Shown here: one piece after another, positions 1-12,047 of the stretch
How positions within the stretch are numbered: the stretch's first letter is position 1
Layout of the letters: every line of letters begins with the position of its first letter
Source: Erigeron canadensis
Lineage: Eukaryota; Streptophyta; Magnoliopsida; Asterales; Asteraceae
Direction of reading: 5' to 3'
Assembly (NCBI RefSeq): GCF_010389155.1
Contig: NC_057769.1
Span: 33,403,548-33,467,547 of the forward strand
Length of the DNA stretch: 64,000 bases
Translations under genes and position numbers: made by a program
Notes under the pieces: model-generated
Seen by the model: the letters and a program-made list of their open reading frames with translations, nothing else
What the model was told of the DNA's origin: nothing
The model's database searches: none

Positions 1-649
1 CTTGAAGAATAGTTTGTGTTTTGTTTCTTTTAAACTTTATTCATTTTTAAGGGCCTTCTCTTTTATGCATCAATAAATAGCTTCAGTAAAACTGATACTA
101 GTTTTGATTGGCCTGGCGCACACTTGCTCAAAGTTGTATTATTCTTTCATTAAAAGGTGAATAATCACACACTTGCGAATAGAACATAGAATAGATTGAC
201 TACTTACAGACTCCAATACAGATGTAATCTAGCTTATTTTGGAAAACTCTAAAGCAACTTCTTTGTTCCCGAACTTATGCACATCCTTGATCCTAAAGTT
301 ATGTGTACATTGGAAAGAGAATATTTAAGAAAAATACAACATTCTTTGACTTAGGCTGGCAATTTATATAGTTTGGTGGTTTCTTTAGCTCATGTCCAAT
401 TTGATTTCACTATGTATATATTTTCTCTGCGCGTATCCAATTTATATGGTGTGATAACTCGTATCAGTACTCCAATATTAACTCTAAAACTTACACTGGT
501 GTAATGTAAAAGACGAATTCTAATATAATATGTTTACACTAGATGAAGGTATGATAATGGATCCCTACAGAGTGAACAAAACTAAAAAATAAAGGTATGG
601 CTTCACTGAGGAAATGATGAACAATGAAGAGTCTTAGAAAATGATCTAA
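1..649. other. Intergenic / promoter-side sequence, no gene recognised
   Basis: AT-rich sequence with no open frame of note and no recognisable protein similarity on either strand. Its right end should hold the promoter and 5' UTR of the receptor kinase gene starting at 650. I could not fix a TATA box or transcription start with confidence. Confidence 0.5.
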
Positions 650-3600
650 ATGATGAAACCTCTGTTTTGGTCTAGAGGAATTAGGTTCCCTTTGTTGCCA
701 TTATCTGTTGTCTTCATTTTATGTCCCCTTTCACAAGAGATTTATGATTGTGGGTCGGATAAACAATAGACAAAACTTGTATTGCAGACACTAAATACCC
801 ATTATGGTAGTTGTGTTCTCTAAATGGTTTTATTTTCTTTCTTGCTTCATTTTTATCGGAGTTAATGTTTTTTTGTTGACAAATTTGTTCTTGTGAAACA
901 GGTTTTATAAGTCTCGACTGTGGTGGTCAAAATAATTTCACAGACAAGATTGGCCTTGAGTGGACCCCCGATAATCAAATCATATATGGGATCGCAAGTA
1001 ACATATCTGTCACAAATGAGACGAGACAACAGTATCAAACTGTCAGATATTTCCCAGCAGATAGCAGAAAATATTGTTACACACTTAACGTTAAAAGTAG
1101 GACCAGGTACCTTTTAAGAGCAACATTCTTATACGGTAATTTCGATAACAACAATGTTTACCCAAAATTTGACATCTCCATGGGAGCCACTCATTGGGCT
1201 ACAATAGTCATTTCAGATGCTAATACTATTGAGTCTCAAGAGCTGATATTTTTGGCTTCTGGCTCTACTGTTAGCGTCTGTTTATCAAATGCTACAACTG
1301 GACAGCCATTCATCTCTACCCTTGAGCTCCGTCCATTCAATGGCTCAATATACCTTACACCTTTTGAAAACCAATTCTTTCTTAGTGTCTCTGCAAGAAT
1401 TAACTTTGGGGCAGAAAATGAAGATTCGATTAGGTACCCAGATGATCCATTTGATAGAATATGGGAATCTGATTTGGTGAAAAAAGCAAATTATCTTGTT
1501 GATATTGCTCCCGGGACAGATAGGGTATCGACGAAGTTGCCTATCGATATTGGGAAAGACGAACAACCACCTCAGAAAGTTATGCAAACAGCTGTCGTGG
1601 GCCGTAATGGAAATTTGACTTATCGTATGAATTTGGATGGGTTTCCTGGATATGGTTGGGCTTATACTTACTTTGCGGAAATCGAAGACTTGGATCCCGA
1701 CGAGACCAGAAAGTTCCGTCTAGTTCTTCCTGGAAACCCAGAGCTCAGTAAAGCGGTTGTTAACATTCAAGAAAACGCTCAGGGGACACACCGTTTGTAT
1801 GAGCCGGGATTTGAGAACATATCACTTCCGTTCGTTTTGTCGTTCAAGTTTGGGAAAACGGCTGATTCTACTCAAGGACCTCTTGTTAATGCAATTGAGA
1901 TTAACAAATATCTGAAAATAGGTGATGGCTCTTCTGATGGTAAGTAAACTAAAGCTTTTGTGCTAGATTATATTTTGAATAATTATGAAATCTGATATTC
2001 TTTTATGGATCACTTTGATTTAAAGGAGCCGTGGCTGCAAGTTTAGTATCGGGTTACATGTCATTAGATTGGGCACAAGAAGGCGGCGATCCATGTTTGC
2101 CGGTTGCATGGTCATGGTTGGAGTGTAATTCAGATCGTGAACCAAAGATTACCTCAGTGTATTTTCTGTTAATTTTATATATCCTTAATTTAAAATGCAA
2201 AATAGAGGCAACAGAAATGCACGTTTGGAAGCATCTCATTACAGAACCATCTTTAATTTGCAAAGAAATGAAAGTGTTGTTATATTCATGGACAAATGGA
2301 ATATATGATATCCTTTTGTTTTATGATATATACTTGCAATCAAAATTTTCAAACGAGTGTTATGTTTGACTTTAATTTTTGGCAAAGAGATGTTAGCAAC
2401 TGATGTTTTCTTCCATTTTATGCAGGAAATTGTCTGGCAAGAACTTGACTGGAAGCATTCCTTCTGATTTGACCAAGTTGACCGGCTTAGAACAATTGTA
2501 AGTTTTAGTCCTACACCCTTTTCTTAATGACAATCATTTGGTGTTAATGGATGTCGTGTTTGATCTTAAACTTTAACATGCTTTTAAATGTAGGTGGCTT
2601 GACGGGAATGCACTTACGGGTCCAATTCCTGATTTTACCGGATGCCCAAATCTAAAGATCATGTAACTTACATGTTCTATCTTCATCAATTAACAGATGA
2701 TAACGTCATCTTTTTGGCAATCTAACTCACTAGTTCTTGCATGCAGACATCTCGAGAATAATCAGTTGACTGGTGACCTACCCTCCTCGTTAGCAGACCT
2801 ACCTAATTTAAGTCAATTGTAAGTTAATCATAACTCCATCCAATCAGTACATAGTTTTCTATATTACACATATACACATACTTAGATCTAAATTAAGGAT
2901 GTCAGGGTACTGTTTTATGAAAGAAAAAAAAAAAGGGGTGACCGGGGGGTGGGGGACCCTAGCCCCGGTACTACAATTGGATACCCATCGATTCACCCCA
3001 TATGAGCATCATGATGCCGGTTCAATACCTCCATCCTAATCCCAGATCATCTGGGCACCCCAAGGATCAAATCCGCGTCTTTAGAACTTCACATGTCGGC
3101 CTAGGCTTCATTGGTAACGGGTATCTTAAAGAAATGGGTAAAGTGGGGGATCAAACTTGGGACCTTAGGGTCACACTAGGCCAACTCTTTGTTGGTAAGG
3201 GTACTGTTTTATGAGTACATGCATAAGCATACCAACTAAAATAGAACCTATACCCAGAAGGGATATTAGCTACATGTTAGTACTCATGATGTAGCTGTAA
3301 GGAGTGGTTCTTGGACATGCGTATAGAGAAAATTATTCACTATCATTGATATAAAATAAAAAGTCAGCATGTTTCTTTAGAATATATTATGTTGCGCTTT
3401 CCTGATAATCCAATGTCTGCAGGTATTTACAAAATAATCTGTTAACTGGAGATGTGCCATCCAGTCTTATAAACAAGAACTTGGTCTTGAAGTGAGTATT
3501 TATTCACCGAGCTATATTTTTTCAGAAAAAATGCAATTATCTTATGTTATCTTAAATTTTCGAACGGGTTATAAGCACATTTACTTGGTACTCGTGTTTA

Positions 3601-6600
3601 TAGCTATAGTATGTACTTTAAAAGTTTGAGATTCACATACATGTTTATCAAGTGACTTGTTTATATCGTTTCAGCTGCACAGGAAACGTAAATCTTCGTA
3701 AAGGAGGTAGCGGCGGGGGACACAATAGAAATATAATTATTGGATTAGCAATCGGGGCTGCTGCCCTTTTCTTAGGATTCATAGCCTCTTGCGTACTCCT
3801 TCGCCAGCGAAAGAAATTTCCCAAAACTGGTAAGCTCGTGTAACATCTATTGAGTCTCTTTTCATGCACCACTATAAGGGAGTTTGGATGTGCGTTTTCA
3901 ATTTGCTTGTGTTCCATGTGAATTTAAATCTCAGAATGCAAATGCAGAGACCCTCATTTATGTGTTTCAGGCATATATCTATTATCATTACATACTTGCA
4001 TCAATATCTTTCTAAATGTTTTCTTCTGCAGATCCTAAACATGCCATGCCTATGACGAACAATGCATCGACAGAGGCTGCTCAATCCTTTTCATTATCTG
4101 AACTAAGAAATGCCACTGAGAATTTTGAGAAGAAAGTTGGCTCGGGAGGATTTGGCACTGTTTACTATGGGAAGTTAAACGATGGGAAGGAAATTGCTGT
4201 CAAGTTACTTGAAAATACCAATGTTTATCAAGGCAAGAAAGAGTTTGCTAATGAGGTAACTTTTGATCAATGGATTTTGTTAGAGTGGGTAAATGGGTAA
4301 TGGTCATATAGGTAGTTTTGTACGTGCCACAACACACTTTTAGTACAAAGTTAAAGTGTTTTCTATATAATCCGTTTTTCTATGATCACACTCGAGAATG
4401 GAATGATTCTGTCGAATAGAGTGATTAGGAGGTTTCAAGCTTTAAAACATGAACTTTTGTGACTTTCAACTGTTGAGTCCTTTTAACTTATCTCCTTTTA
4501 AGCTATACGAGAGCAAGTACCCGCGTGTTGCGGCGGTGAGATGGTGGGGTGATACCTAGGTCATAGAGTATGATAGGTTATAGGAGTTGATATGTCATAG
4601 AGTATGATAGTCAAATGCCTTAGCCGTACGGGCTCCGCCCACGGATTAAAAATTTGTCGAAAGTATATCGAATGACATCTCTAATGAAAAAACATGAAAT
4701 TTTAAGAACACCCATACAATTTATCGATGTACGGTTTTTGAGATAAAAGATTTTGAATAAATTGGAGGAATAAATGCTTTATGGAGGAGAGAGAAAAAAG
4801 ATGATTGGTTGAGATTTGAGGAGAGAGAAAAGGTATTATAGTTATTTTAGATAAATATAGAATAGATAGGAGGGGCATTTTGGGGAAGTACTTAAAATCA
4901 ATATTGAAAATTTCAAGTTCAATGTTGAAAATCTAGGGAAAATCTGCTTTATAATATAGTATAGATAAAGTTTTGCTTGTCCAAGCCGTAACATAGCCTG
5001 GATAGAACTATTCATAGGCAAATGGGTTGAAATTGCCACCTTAAAATCTTGTGGTGTTATGCTTACTACTACGAGCTGTCCTTGTTCATTCTAATCTTAT
5101 ACTTTTTATTCCAATTAAGGTGACTCTTCTTTCAAGAATCCATCATAGAAACTTGGTACAGTTTCTAGGGTTTTGCCAAGAAGAAGGGAAGGATATTCTT
5201 GTTTACGAGTTTATGCATAATGGAACACTCAAAGAACATCTTTATGGTTTGGTCTAATATCCACTGTCTATATTCCTGACTCGACACCATTATCTAGGTT
5301 TTTTTCATTGTGATAACGAATTGTTATGTTTAATTTAGGTCCTTTAGCTAGGGAGAGAGGGATCAAGTGGATCAAAAGACTCGAGATTGCTGAAGAAGCT
5401 GCCAAAGGTTTGCTTTACTGAAAATCAACATTTCATATAAAAGTTCATGACTGCTAGCCTACTGTGTTGTTTAAATAAGTTCAAATTACCAGACTCCAGG
5501 TGGAATGAAATCAAGATTTCTTTGTGATATATGTGCTAACTTGTTCTTTTTGAAAATTGGTTTAGGAATTGAGTACCTTCATACCGGTTGTGTCCCTTCC
5601 ATCATCCATAGAGATTTGAAAACAAGCAACATTCTTCTTGATAAGAATATGAGAGCCAAAGTTTCAGATTTTGGCCTCTCAAAGCTAGCAGTTGATGGGA
5701 CATCACACGTATCAAGCATCGTTCGTGGTACACTTGGCTATCTTGATCCTGAGTAAGTTCCCTTTGAAGCATCCTGATACTCCTTTCGTAATAAATTCTT
5801 CAACACTTCCATTTTTTTTATGGAAAATTTTCTTGTTAAATGTACTTATGCTGCATGATATGATATGGTGTGGATCTGCAATGTGATTTTTGTTTTGTCT
5901 ATATTAAAAAGGTATGTCTGATATTTGATAGCTGATCAAACAATATCCTAAAACTTTGTACAAAGTAAGATCTTACAACCTTTATTGGACAGAAACTCTT
6001 TAGGGGATGGAAGGATGAACACAAAACACTTGTGCTATTAACTTATTAAGCTTATGAAATCCTTTATACTTTATGTTACTTGTGTATTGTAGGTACTACA
6101 TATCAAACCGTTTAACAAACAAAAGCGATATCTATGGTTTTGGAGTCATTCTTCTTGAGCTAATCTCCGGCCAAGAAGCAATTTCAAATTTTGGCATCAA
6201 TTGCCGAAATATTGTTCAATGGGTAAGTCCATTTAGCATCCCCATATACTAAGATTCGAACAGAATTCGACTCTGGCAATTTTGAGCCAATTACCTACAA
6301 ATTGGCTGATCTGGGTTATAATTTATCTATAACTTAAAGAGAATCACTAAATAGTGAACGGGTAAAATTGATTAAGGTAATCAAAAATGTATTCAAACAA
6401 CAAAACCTCATAAAAAGGTTTTATAGTTATATAGGTTGGATTATTATTTTGTAATAATATTTGGCACATTATATTTATAATATGAACCGACCCATTTTTA
6501 CCCAAAATTCGAAGTACCTGTTTTCATCAGACATGTTTTAAACCATTACCCAAGCCGGCCATTTTGCAACCTCTATTATTAATGACTAATGATCTGATGC

Positions 6601-6933
6601 CAGGCAAAGATGCATATAGAGAACGGGGATATTCAAGGAATCATTGATCCAGCTCTTGGTAACGAATACGACATCCAATCAATGTGGAAAATAGCCGAGA
6701 AAGCCCTGATGTGCGTGCAACCACACGCGAACATGAGACCTTCAATGTCTGAAGTGATTAAGGAAATACAAGATGCAATCTTGATAGAGAGGGGAGGGGA
6801 TGCAGCTGCACGAGAGCGTAGCTCTGATGAAATGTCAAGACAAACGGTTTTGAACATGGGATCCCTTGATTTATGTGCCAATGACCAAGATTTATCGATT
6901 GATGAGTCCTTTTCTCGACCTGGTCCACGATAG
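650..6933 (+). CDS. Malectin-like/LRR receptor-like serine/threonine kinase (At1g67720 type)
   Basis: Plasma-membrane receptor kinase. Exons read from splice sites: 650-749, 902-1939, 2026-2158, 2426-2497, 2594-2662, 2747-2818, 3423-3491, 3675-3829, 4032-4255, 5120-5246, 5339-5407, 5566-5752, 6093-6222, 6604-6933. They join in frame to 2775 nt (924 aa), close to the usual ~930 aa. Residues 1-33 are a hydrophobic signal peptide. A malectin-like ectodomain (FISLDCGG near 35) runs to about 370, then the WAQEGGDPC linker. Leucine-rich repeats follow, encoded by 72/69/72/69-nt exons. A transmembrane helix lies near 536-558 and a kinase from about 600: glycine loop GSGGFG (606-611), Lys627, HRDLKTSN with catalytic Asp726, DFG 744-746. 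All catalytic residues are present, so an active kinase is expected. The ligand is unknown. The small first exon rests on signal-peptide character and phase only. Introns 6 and 9 carry repeat insertions. Confidence 0.93.
2931..3220. repeat. Probable transposon-derived insert in receptor-kinase intron
   Basis: This block is far more GC-rich than the surrounding intron and begins with a poly-A/poly-G stretch. It contains a stretch at about 3150-3167 that, read on the minus strand, resembles a pol III B box (GGTCCCAAGTTTGATCCC). A worn SINE or another dispersed repeat is possible. No terminal repeats or target duplications were found, so the class is open. Confidence 0.3.
4508..4965 (-). mobile_element. 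Non-autonomous Helitron-like element in receptor-kinase intron
   Basis: Read on the minus strand it starts with TCTATACTATATTATAAAG (5' end at 4965, preceded by A). It ends with a CCGC/GCGG hairpin (4521-4524 with 4530-4533) and CTCG at 4508-4511, followed by T. This is the Helitron pattern (5' TC, 3' hairpin, CTRR-like end, A/T insertion site), but the last bases are CTCG, not CTAG. About 458 bp, no coding capacity. It shares its ends with the copies at 10329, 17331, 27595 and 46436. Confidence 0.6.
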
Positions 6934-8299
6934 ATTTCGTACATTTTTTTTATGTGTTTTTTTTATTATTTGATGTCTGAATCTTGGAATGGAAGATGGT
7001 GGTGTTTTAGGAAGTTGGGTTTGGAGTAGTTAGAATGGTAGTGTGTTGCTGGAGATGTGAGCTTTTGGTCATTTTCGTAAGTTTTTGTAGTTGTAGGGGG
7101 GTGGGTGTAAATTTGGGGTGGTTTACCAATTTCTATCTTGACTCTTGAGGGTTGAGGATACATAATAGTAAATTTAATTTCTTTATTTTTTATTTTCTAT
7201 AAATGAACAGTTTGTTACCTTGATTAAAGAGAATATCAATATCAAATGATATTAAGTTATTACTCGTTTTCTTCGTCCTTTTCAACGGAGCCGTCTCGGG
7301 CTAGCCTTTGTGGCTCTTGGTCTTGGCAAGGAGCACATCCCGAACCCTTAAACGACACCACTCAAATTCGATTCTCATGGCCCTTCTATCTCGTTGCTTG
7401 TCTTTCTCTAGTAAAAAAAAATAGAGTAATGTGGTTTTAATGAGGTGAAAAGATGAGAAGTGGTGGTGGTAATTTATAAGCTTTAGTATAGCTCATAATA
7501 ACCTAAAACATTTACTAAAATGTATACTTAAACTAATTTATGATAAACTACTTGGAATCAACAAATATAATGTCATTTTTTTATACCAAAAACAGAAGTA
7601 TACCTCTAAACACTCACCATATTATTTGGTGGTGGTTATATATGAACGATCTATTTACTATTGGGTTAATAATTCAATGGTAAAATTTTTTTTCTATCAA
7701 GGGTTTGAATTTGAAGGACCCAAGTTCAAGGCTTAGAATGTAAGGTTTTCTCTTAATAACTATAAGGGTTTTTCTTCTACTAGATATTGGATGAAGGAGT
7801 TCTCTATCGTGGACTTGAATAAGACAACATATAGCCTAAACTCTTTGTGGTGATATTTTGAACCTGTATCGAACTATTTGCAATTAATATAACATAAAAT
7901 AAAAAAACAAAATTTTTTTTTTTCAATAAAAATAAATTATTACATTAATTACAATTAATATTATTCTAGCTAATAAAAAACGCATTATTACGGAGTACTA
8001 TAAAAATTAACTCATTACGTACATCAATTAAACCATTAGATCTTATCGGATCCAAAAGACAATCCAAACCCAACCCATATGTGTATGTGTATATATAAAA
8101 TTTAATCGATAGTACGTTCCTGGAGTTTACAAGCAGCCGCTCTATATTAATTACGTATCACATACAGGCTAGGTAATCTTCTTCTACATCTATCAATGAT
8201 TTTTATTTGGATTTATTATATCTTGCCACACTTTGGCTACCATACAATTTTCTTTTAATTTGGATTTCTTCTTTTGCAGAGACGCATAATTAAAAGTAA
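6934..8299. other. Intergenic sequence downstream of the receptor kinase
   Basis: The first ~200 bases should be the receptor-kinase 3' UTR; no clear polyadenylation signal was fixed. The rest is AT-rich. Around 8080-8290 there is a TATA-like stretch, a possible short transcribed segment and an acceptor-like TTTTGCAG (ending 8280). These could be the remains of the 5' part of the F-box gene whose later exon lies at 12048, now separated by the element at 8300-11873. That link is inference. Confidence 0.35.
7663..7870 (+). repeat. Possible tRNA-derived SINE remnant
   Basis: An A-box-like stretch (TAATTCAATGGTAAAA at about 7669-7684) is followed about 40 bases later by a B-box-like AAGTTCAAGGC (7722-7732). 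The spacing fits a tRNA-derived SINE head. No poly-A tail or target duplication was identified, so this is tentative. Confidence 0.3.
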
Positions 8300-11200
8300 C
8301 TAGATCAATACCCGGTCGTTGACCGGGTTAAAAACAATAAGTATATATACTTAAAAGTGCATGAAACATGTTTCTTAATATATAAAGATACAATAAAATA
8401 ACAAAAGTGCAATATCTAACTTCTATTTATAAGGCATAACACATAATATTGCAAACCTAAACATATGATAGCTTAGGATGCAATAAAAAGGTAAACTAAC
8501 CACCATGCTTCAAATTAGCAGAACATATCACATAACATTATATTTCTTATCGAAATCAAAATGTCAAAAAGAAGTAGACTAATCTTTATGCTATATAATA
8601 CATTTGTTAAAAACTCTTTCTAAACTATATACGGTATATCAAAATAAGTTCGCAGTCTACGCAAACGAACATTAGGCTATGAAGTCAAGTCAAAACTATA
8701 ATAACTTCTCAAATTCATCTTACACTTACGGTAAGGGAAAACGAACTTAGACAAGTGTGAAAGTCAAATTTGAACCACAGCTACTATACAGCTACTTGCA
8801 TATTTAAATTTAACATATGCTATAAGAACATGGATAAATCATTCCTAAAACAAATGAAAAACATATAGAACGTAGAAATAGCATACTTCTTGGCAACTTT
8901 GGCAGCAAGCTCTTGACAACTCGTACCCGCAACGGCGCAACTTCCCATTTCCACCTTGATCAAGCATACCATATCAGATTTGGAATCTCTGTAAGGTATG
9001 TGCCTCTGTTTGCTTGTTTGAGAGACTTCAACTAAAATATTAATCGGGATTCTCTGTAAGTTTTAAATAGAGCATGCACTCAAATTGAAAATCGAAGTCA
9101 TAAGAGTTGACCATATAAGATTAGAAACATAACATAAAACATGCCAACTTAATGCACATTAATGCGTAGTGATTGTATACATTAAACACCAAAACTGCAG
9201 CAGTTTATGTGAAAGAAATGATAACTAAATCTAACTGCATAAAAGACAATAAAATATGACCACTCTGAAAAATAAAATACTAAAGTTGGAGTCAATCACA
9301 GCTTTAAAAATAACAACTTATCAAAATTCTTTAGTAATCCATCACATGCATTTCATATATTCCATCTTCACTTTCATAGATCCTAGACCATTAGTATAGC
9401 TAAAAATATAAACAATTTTAATGCGAAAAATTGAAATTGTTAACAGCAAAAAATATATAAGTTGTTGCAATAATTATTGGGAGAAATAAATCAGTATTTG
9501 AAACTACCTACCAAATTTCTCGACAATAGTAGGTAACTGCTTGATTTTTAGCTAGGCTATTTCGCGATTTATCCCGCTATGTAGAGCCTGCAACACCTGA
9601 CCCAAAGTACTACAATCTACTAAATTATCCTGGTGAAAACTATATTTGACTGTAATGATACTATTTTTATGATCATATTCAACATTGTTCATTTAAAACT
9701 CAACATTCTAAATAGCTTTGTTCAATTAAAACTCGGCCTTCTAAATACCATTGTTCAACTAAAACTCCATGTGGTTAAATAATATACATATGAATAGTGT
9801 AACAGTCCAACATGAACCGAAATAGCAGTATTTAACTACTTCTTAATCACCATTAAAGCCCCGATTGTTTCGGATTCGTTTAGCTCATTTTTTGAAATGG
9901 CAATATAAGTTTTTACAATTGTACCTCATATAAGAGCATATCTTCAACCTGTGTCCATCCTCCTTTTTTACGTGCTTACCTGCACATAATATGCATTTGA
10001 TTTACTTCGATAGACACATCAAACAACACCAAAATGGACATCAGTAAACTGCAAGGAAAAAAAATACATAAATATTTCTTTAATGCATTCAAGGACCCAT
10101 AGGCTCATGATAACAACCATAGACTCATAGACATTTTTGGTGCTCCCGGCACAACCAGCTCCATGACTTGCCCACCTGTGAGCGAGCTTTAAAGCTATCA
10201 GCGCCATCCTGTAAAAGAGCTTGACAATAATCAGCATAGCAAACTTGATCCAGTTAAACTGTAAAAGATTACTTATACAATTAAACTATACAATTACATG
10301 GCAAACCTATCCATCCGAAGATTACTTATCTATACTCCTTTATAATAAGTATCAACCTCCTATTTTTGGAAAGTGTTAAAAAATGGTTAGATGCAAAAGT
10401 ACTAAATACCCTTAATAAACACCCTCTAATTTATACTCTAAGTCCTTATCTTTTAAAATATTTCCACTATCATCATTAAATCAACTTACATGGTTACACT
10501 ACTTAACACCAATTGTCGATGCCATCACCACTCGTCACCGACACCACTAAACCACTGTCGCCGCCACCGCATTGCGCGGGTACATGCTAGTACAGTTAAA
10601 CTGTAAAAGATCTCGACAATAATCAGCATAACAAACTTGATCCAAATACTAAAGACAAAATGTTTTTGCAAAACATGATCTAAATTTCAAAACTCTATAT
10701 AAAATTGACATCTTTGGAAATAGAACTCTTAGACTTGCAATATATATATCTTCCATTTTACAATATATCTTCCATCTTTGGAAATAGAACTCTATATAAA
10801 AGGACCATTTTATAATATATCTTCCAAATCCCTAAATTACAAAACTCATATGCATAAAAGTTCCACATAAAAAATAAAAACTTGCAACAATAATCTCAGT
10901 ATACTACGCAACAACACCCAATTTTGCAAAAGTATGTTATTTCTTCTGAAAAGGCCTGCGAAGATGCGGCTTACAATAATCGATAGAGATACTAATGACA
11001 TTATCCATTATCCGATTTTTATAAGACGATTGACATAAGTCCAACTAACCAAAGTATCTTAAAATTAACAACAAAACATACCATTCAAAATTATAAACAA
11101 ATTCTACCTATTCCAAAGAACTGTAATTTTCGGCATTCCTCGAATCCCTCCTAACAAGCTTTAAAATTGTTTACAACCTGCATGCATTCTACTTATCAAC

Positions 11201-11873
11201 ATAAAGAAGATGGTTAATTTACTATAAGATAATGTACATGCTTGTGGAAATGGATTTAATATGACAGAAAACTACATAGAAAAAAAAGAAAACCTTTAAA
11301 AGGATTTGTATTTAAGAGTCATAGGTCACATCTCCCTTTGGCATCTTCATTCACCACAGCCTTTGTAATGACAAACATTGCATCTTCATCTCCCATGAGC
11401 AAAATATTGGAACAAAATATCAAGAATTTACAATTTTACAAACCTCGAAAAGCCAATGATTTATTTATGTATTACTAATTTAGCAATAAGTTAACAAACA
11501 TAATGCATCTATGCCACAAAAATTAAACACATATACAATCAAAATTTTTAATCGATAAACAATAAAAAAAAAAAAATTAAACACAATGCATTTATAACCA
11601 GACCTTGAAAGAGATATCGGATTTAATGGCGGCTCGAGGATGAGATCGAGAGGGGGATGGCTATTGGAGAGGGTGGAGTGTAGGGAGAAGAGAAGGAATG
11701 TTTGGTGGTGCGTGTGTTTTTTTTTCCTGTGTTGTAGAGCCGTAGAATATATTTCAGAGGTAGGAGTTAGTTTTAACGGCTGAGATCATTTGTTATATTG
11801 AATTTAAATGGTTGAGATGAGATGATATTTCTATTTTTTTCTCTCAGCTTTGGGAGCCATAGATATATACAGT
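8300..11873 (-). mobile_element. Long Helitron-like element (3.6 kb)
   Basis: Minus-strand element. Its 3' end is CTAG at 8300-8303, with a strong hairpin just inside: CCCGGTC (8311-8317), loop GTT, GACCGGG (8321-8327). The proposed 5' end is TCTATGGCTCCC at 11873, preceded by A, and the 3' side is followed by T, as Helitron insertion between A and T predicts. No Rep/helicase frame is visible, so it is non-autonomous if real. Short uninterrupted minus-strand stretches (8886-8981 and 10019-10237) may be captured gene pieces; I do not recognise them. A 43-bp direct repeat (10211-10253 and 10602-10644) flanks a nested element. The 3' end is well supported, the 5' end less so. Confidence 0.5.
10329..10590 (+). 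mobile_element. Short non-autonomous Helitron-like element, nested
   Basis: Starts TCTATACTCCTTTATAATAA after A. Ends with a CCGC/GCGG hairpin (10567-10570 with 10576-10579) and CTAG at 10587-10590, then T. At 262 bp it is too short to code. It lies inside the larger element 8300-11873 in the opposite orientation, so it inserted later. Confidence 0.65.
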
Positions 11874-12047
11874 AGTACAAATTTTTTAACATTAACTTAT
11901 TATCTTTGCAAAGTATATAAAACGAATAGATTGTATGGTTTCTATTAGTTTTTAAGAATTTTTTAACATTAACTTGTTAGTTTTTAAGAGTCTTTAATTT
12001 GAAGTTTGAACTTTTGATAGCTTTCGTTTACCATTGTTTGTTATCAG

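Noticed and set aside
1345..1587. 80-codon open frame on the minus strand within the receptor-kinase exon
   Set aside because: Antisense shadow of the malectin-coding exon; no independent features.
7243..7440. 64-codon open frame downstream of the receptor kinase
   Set aside because: No recognisable domain or splice context; treated as chance.
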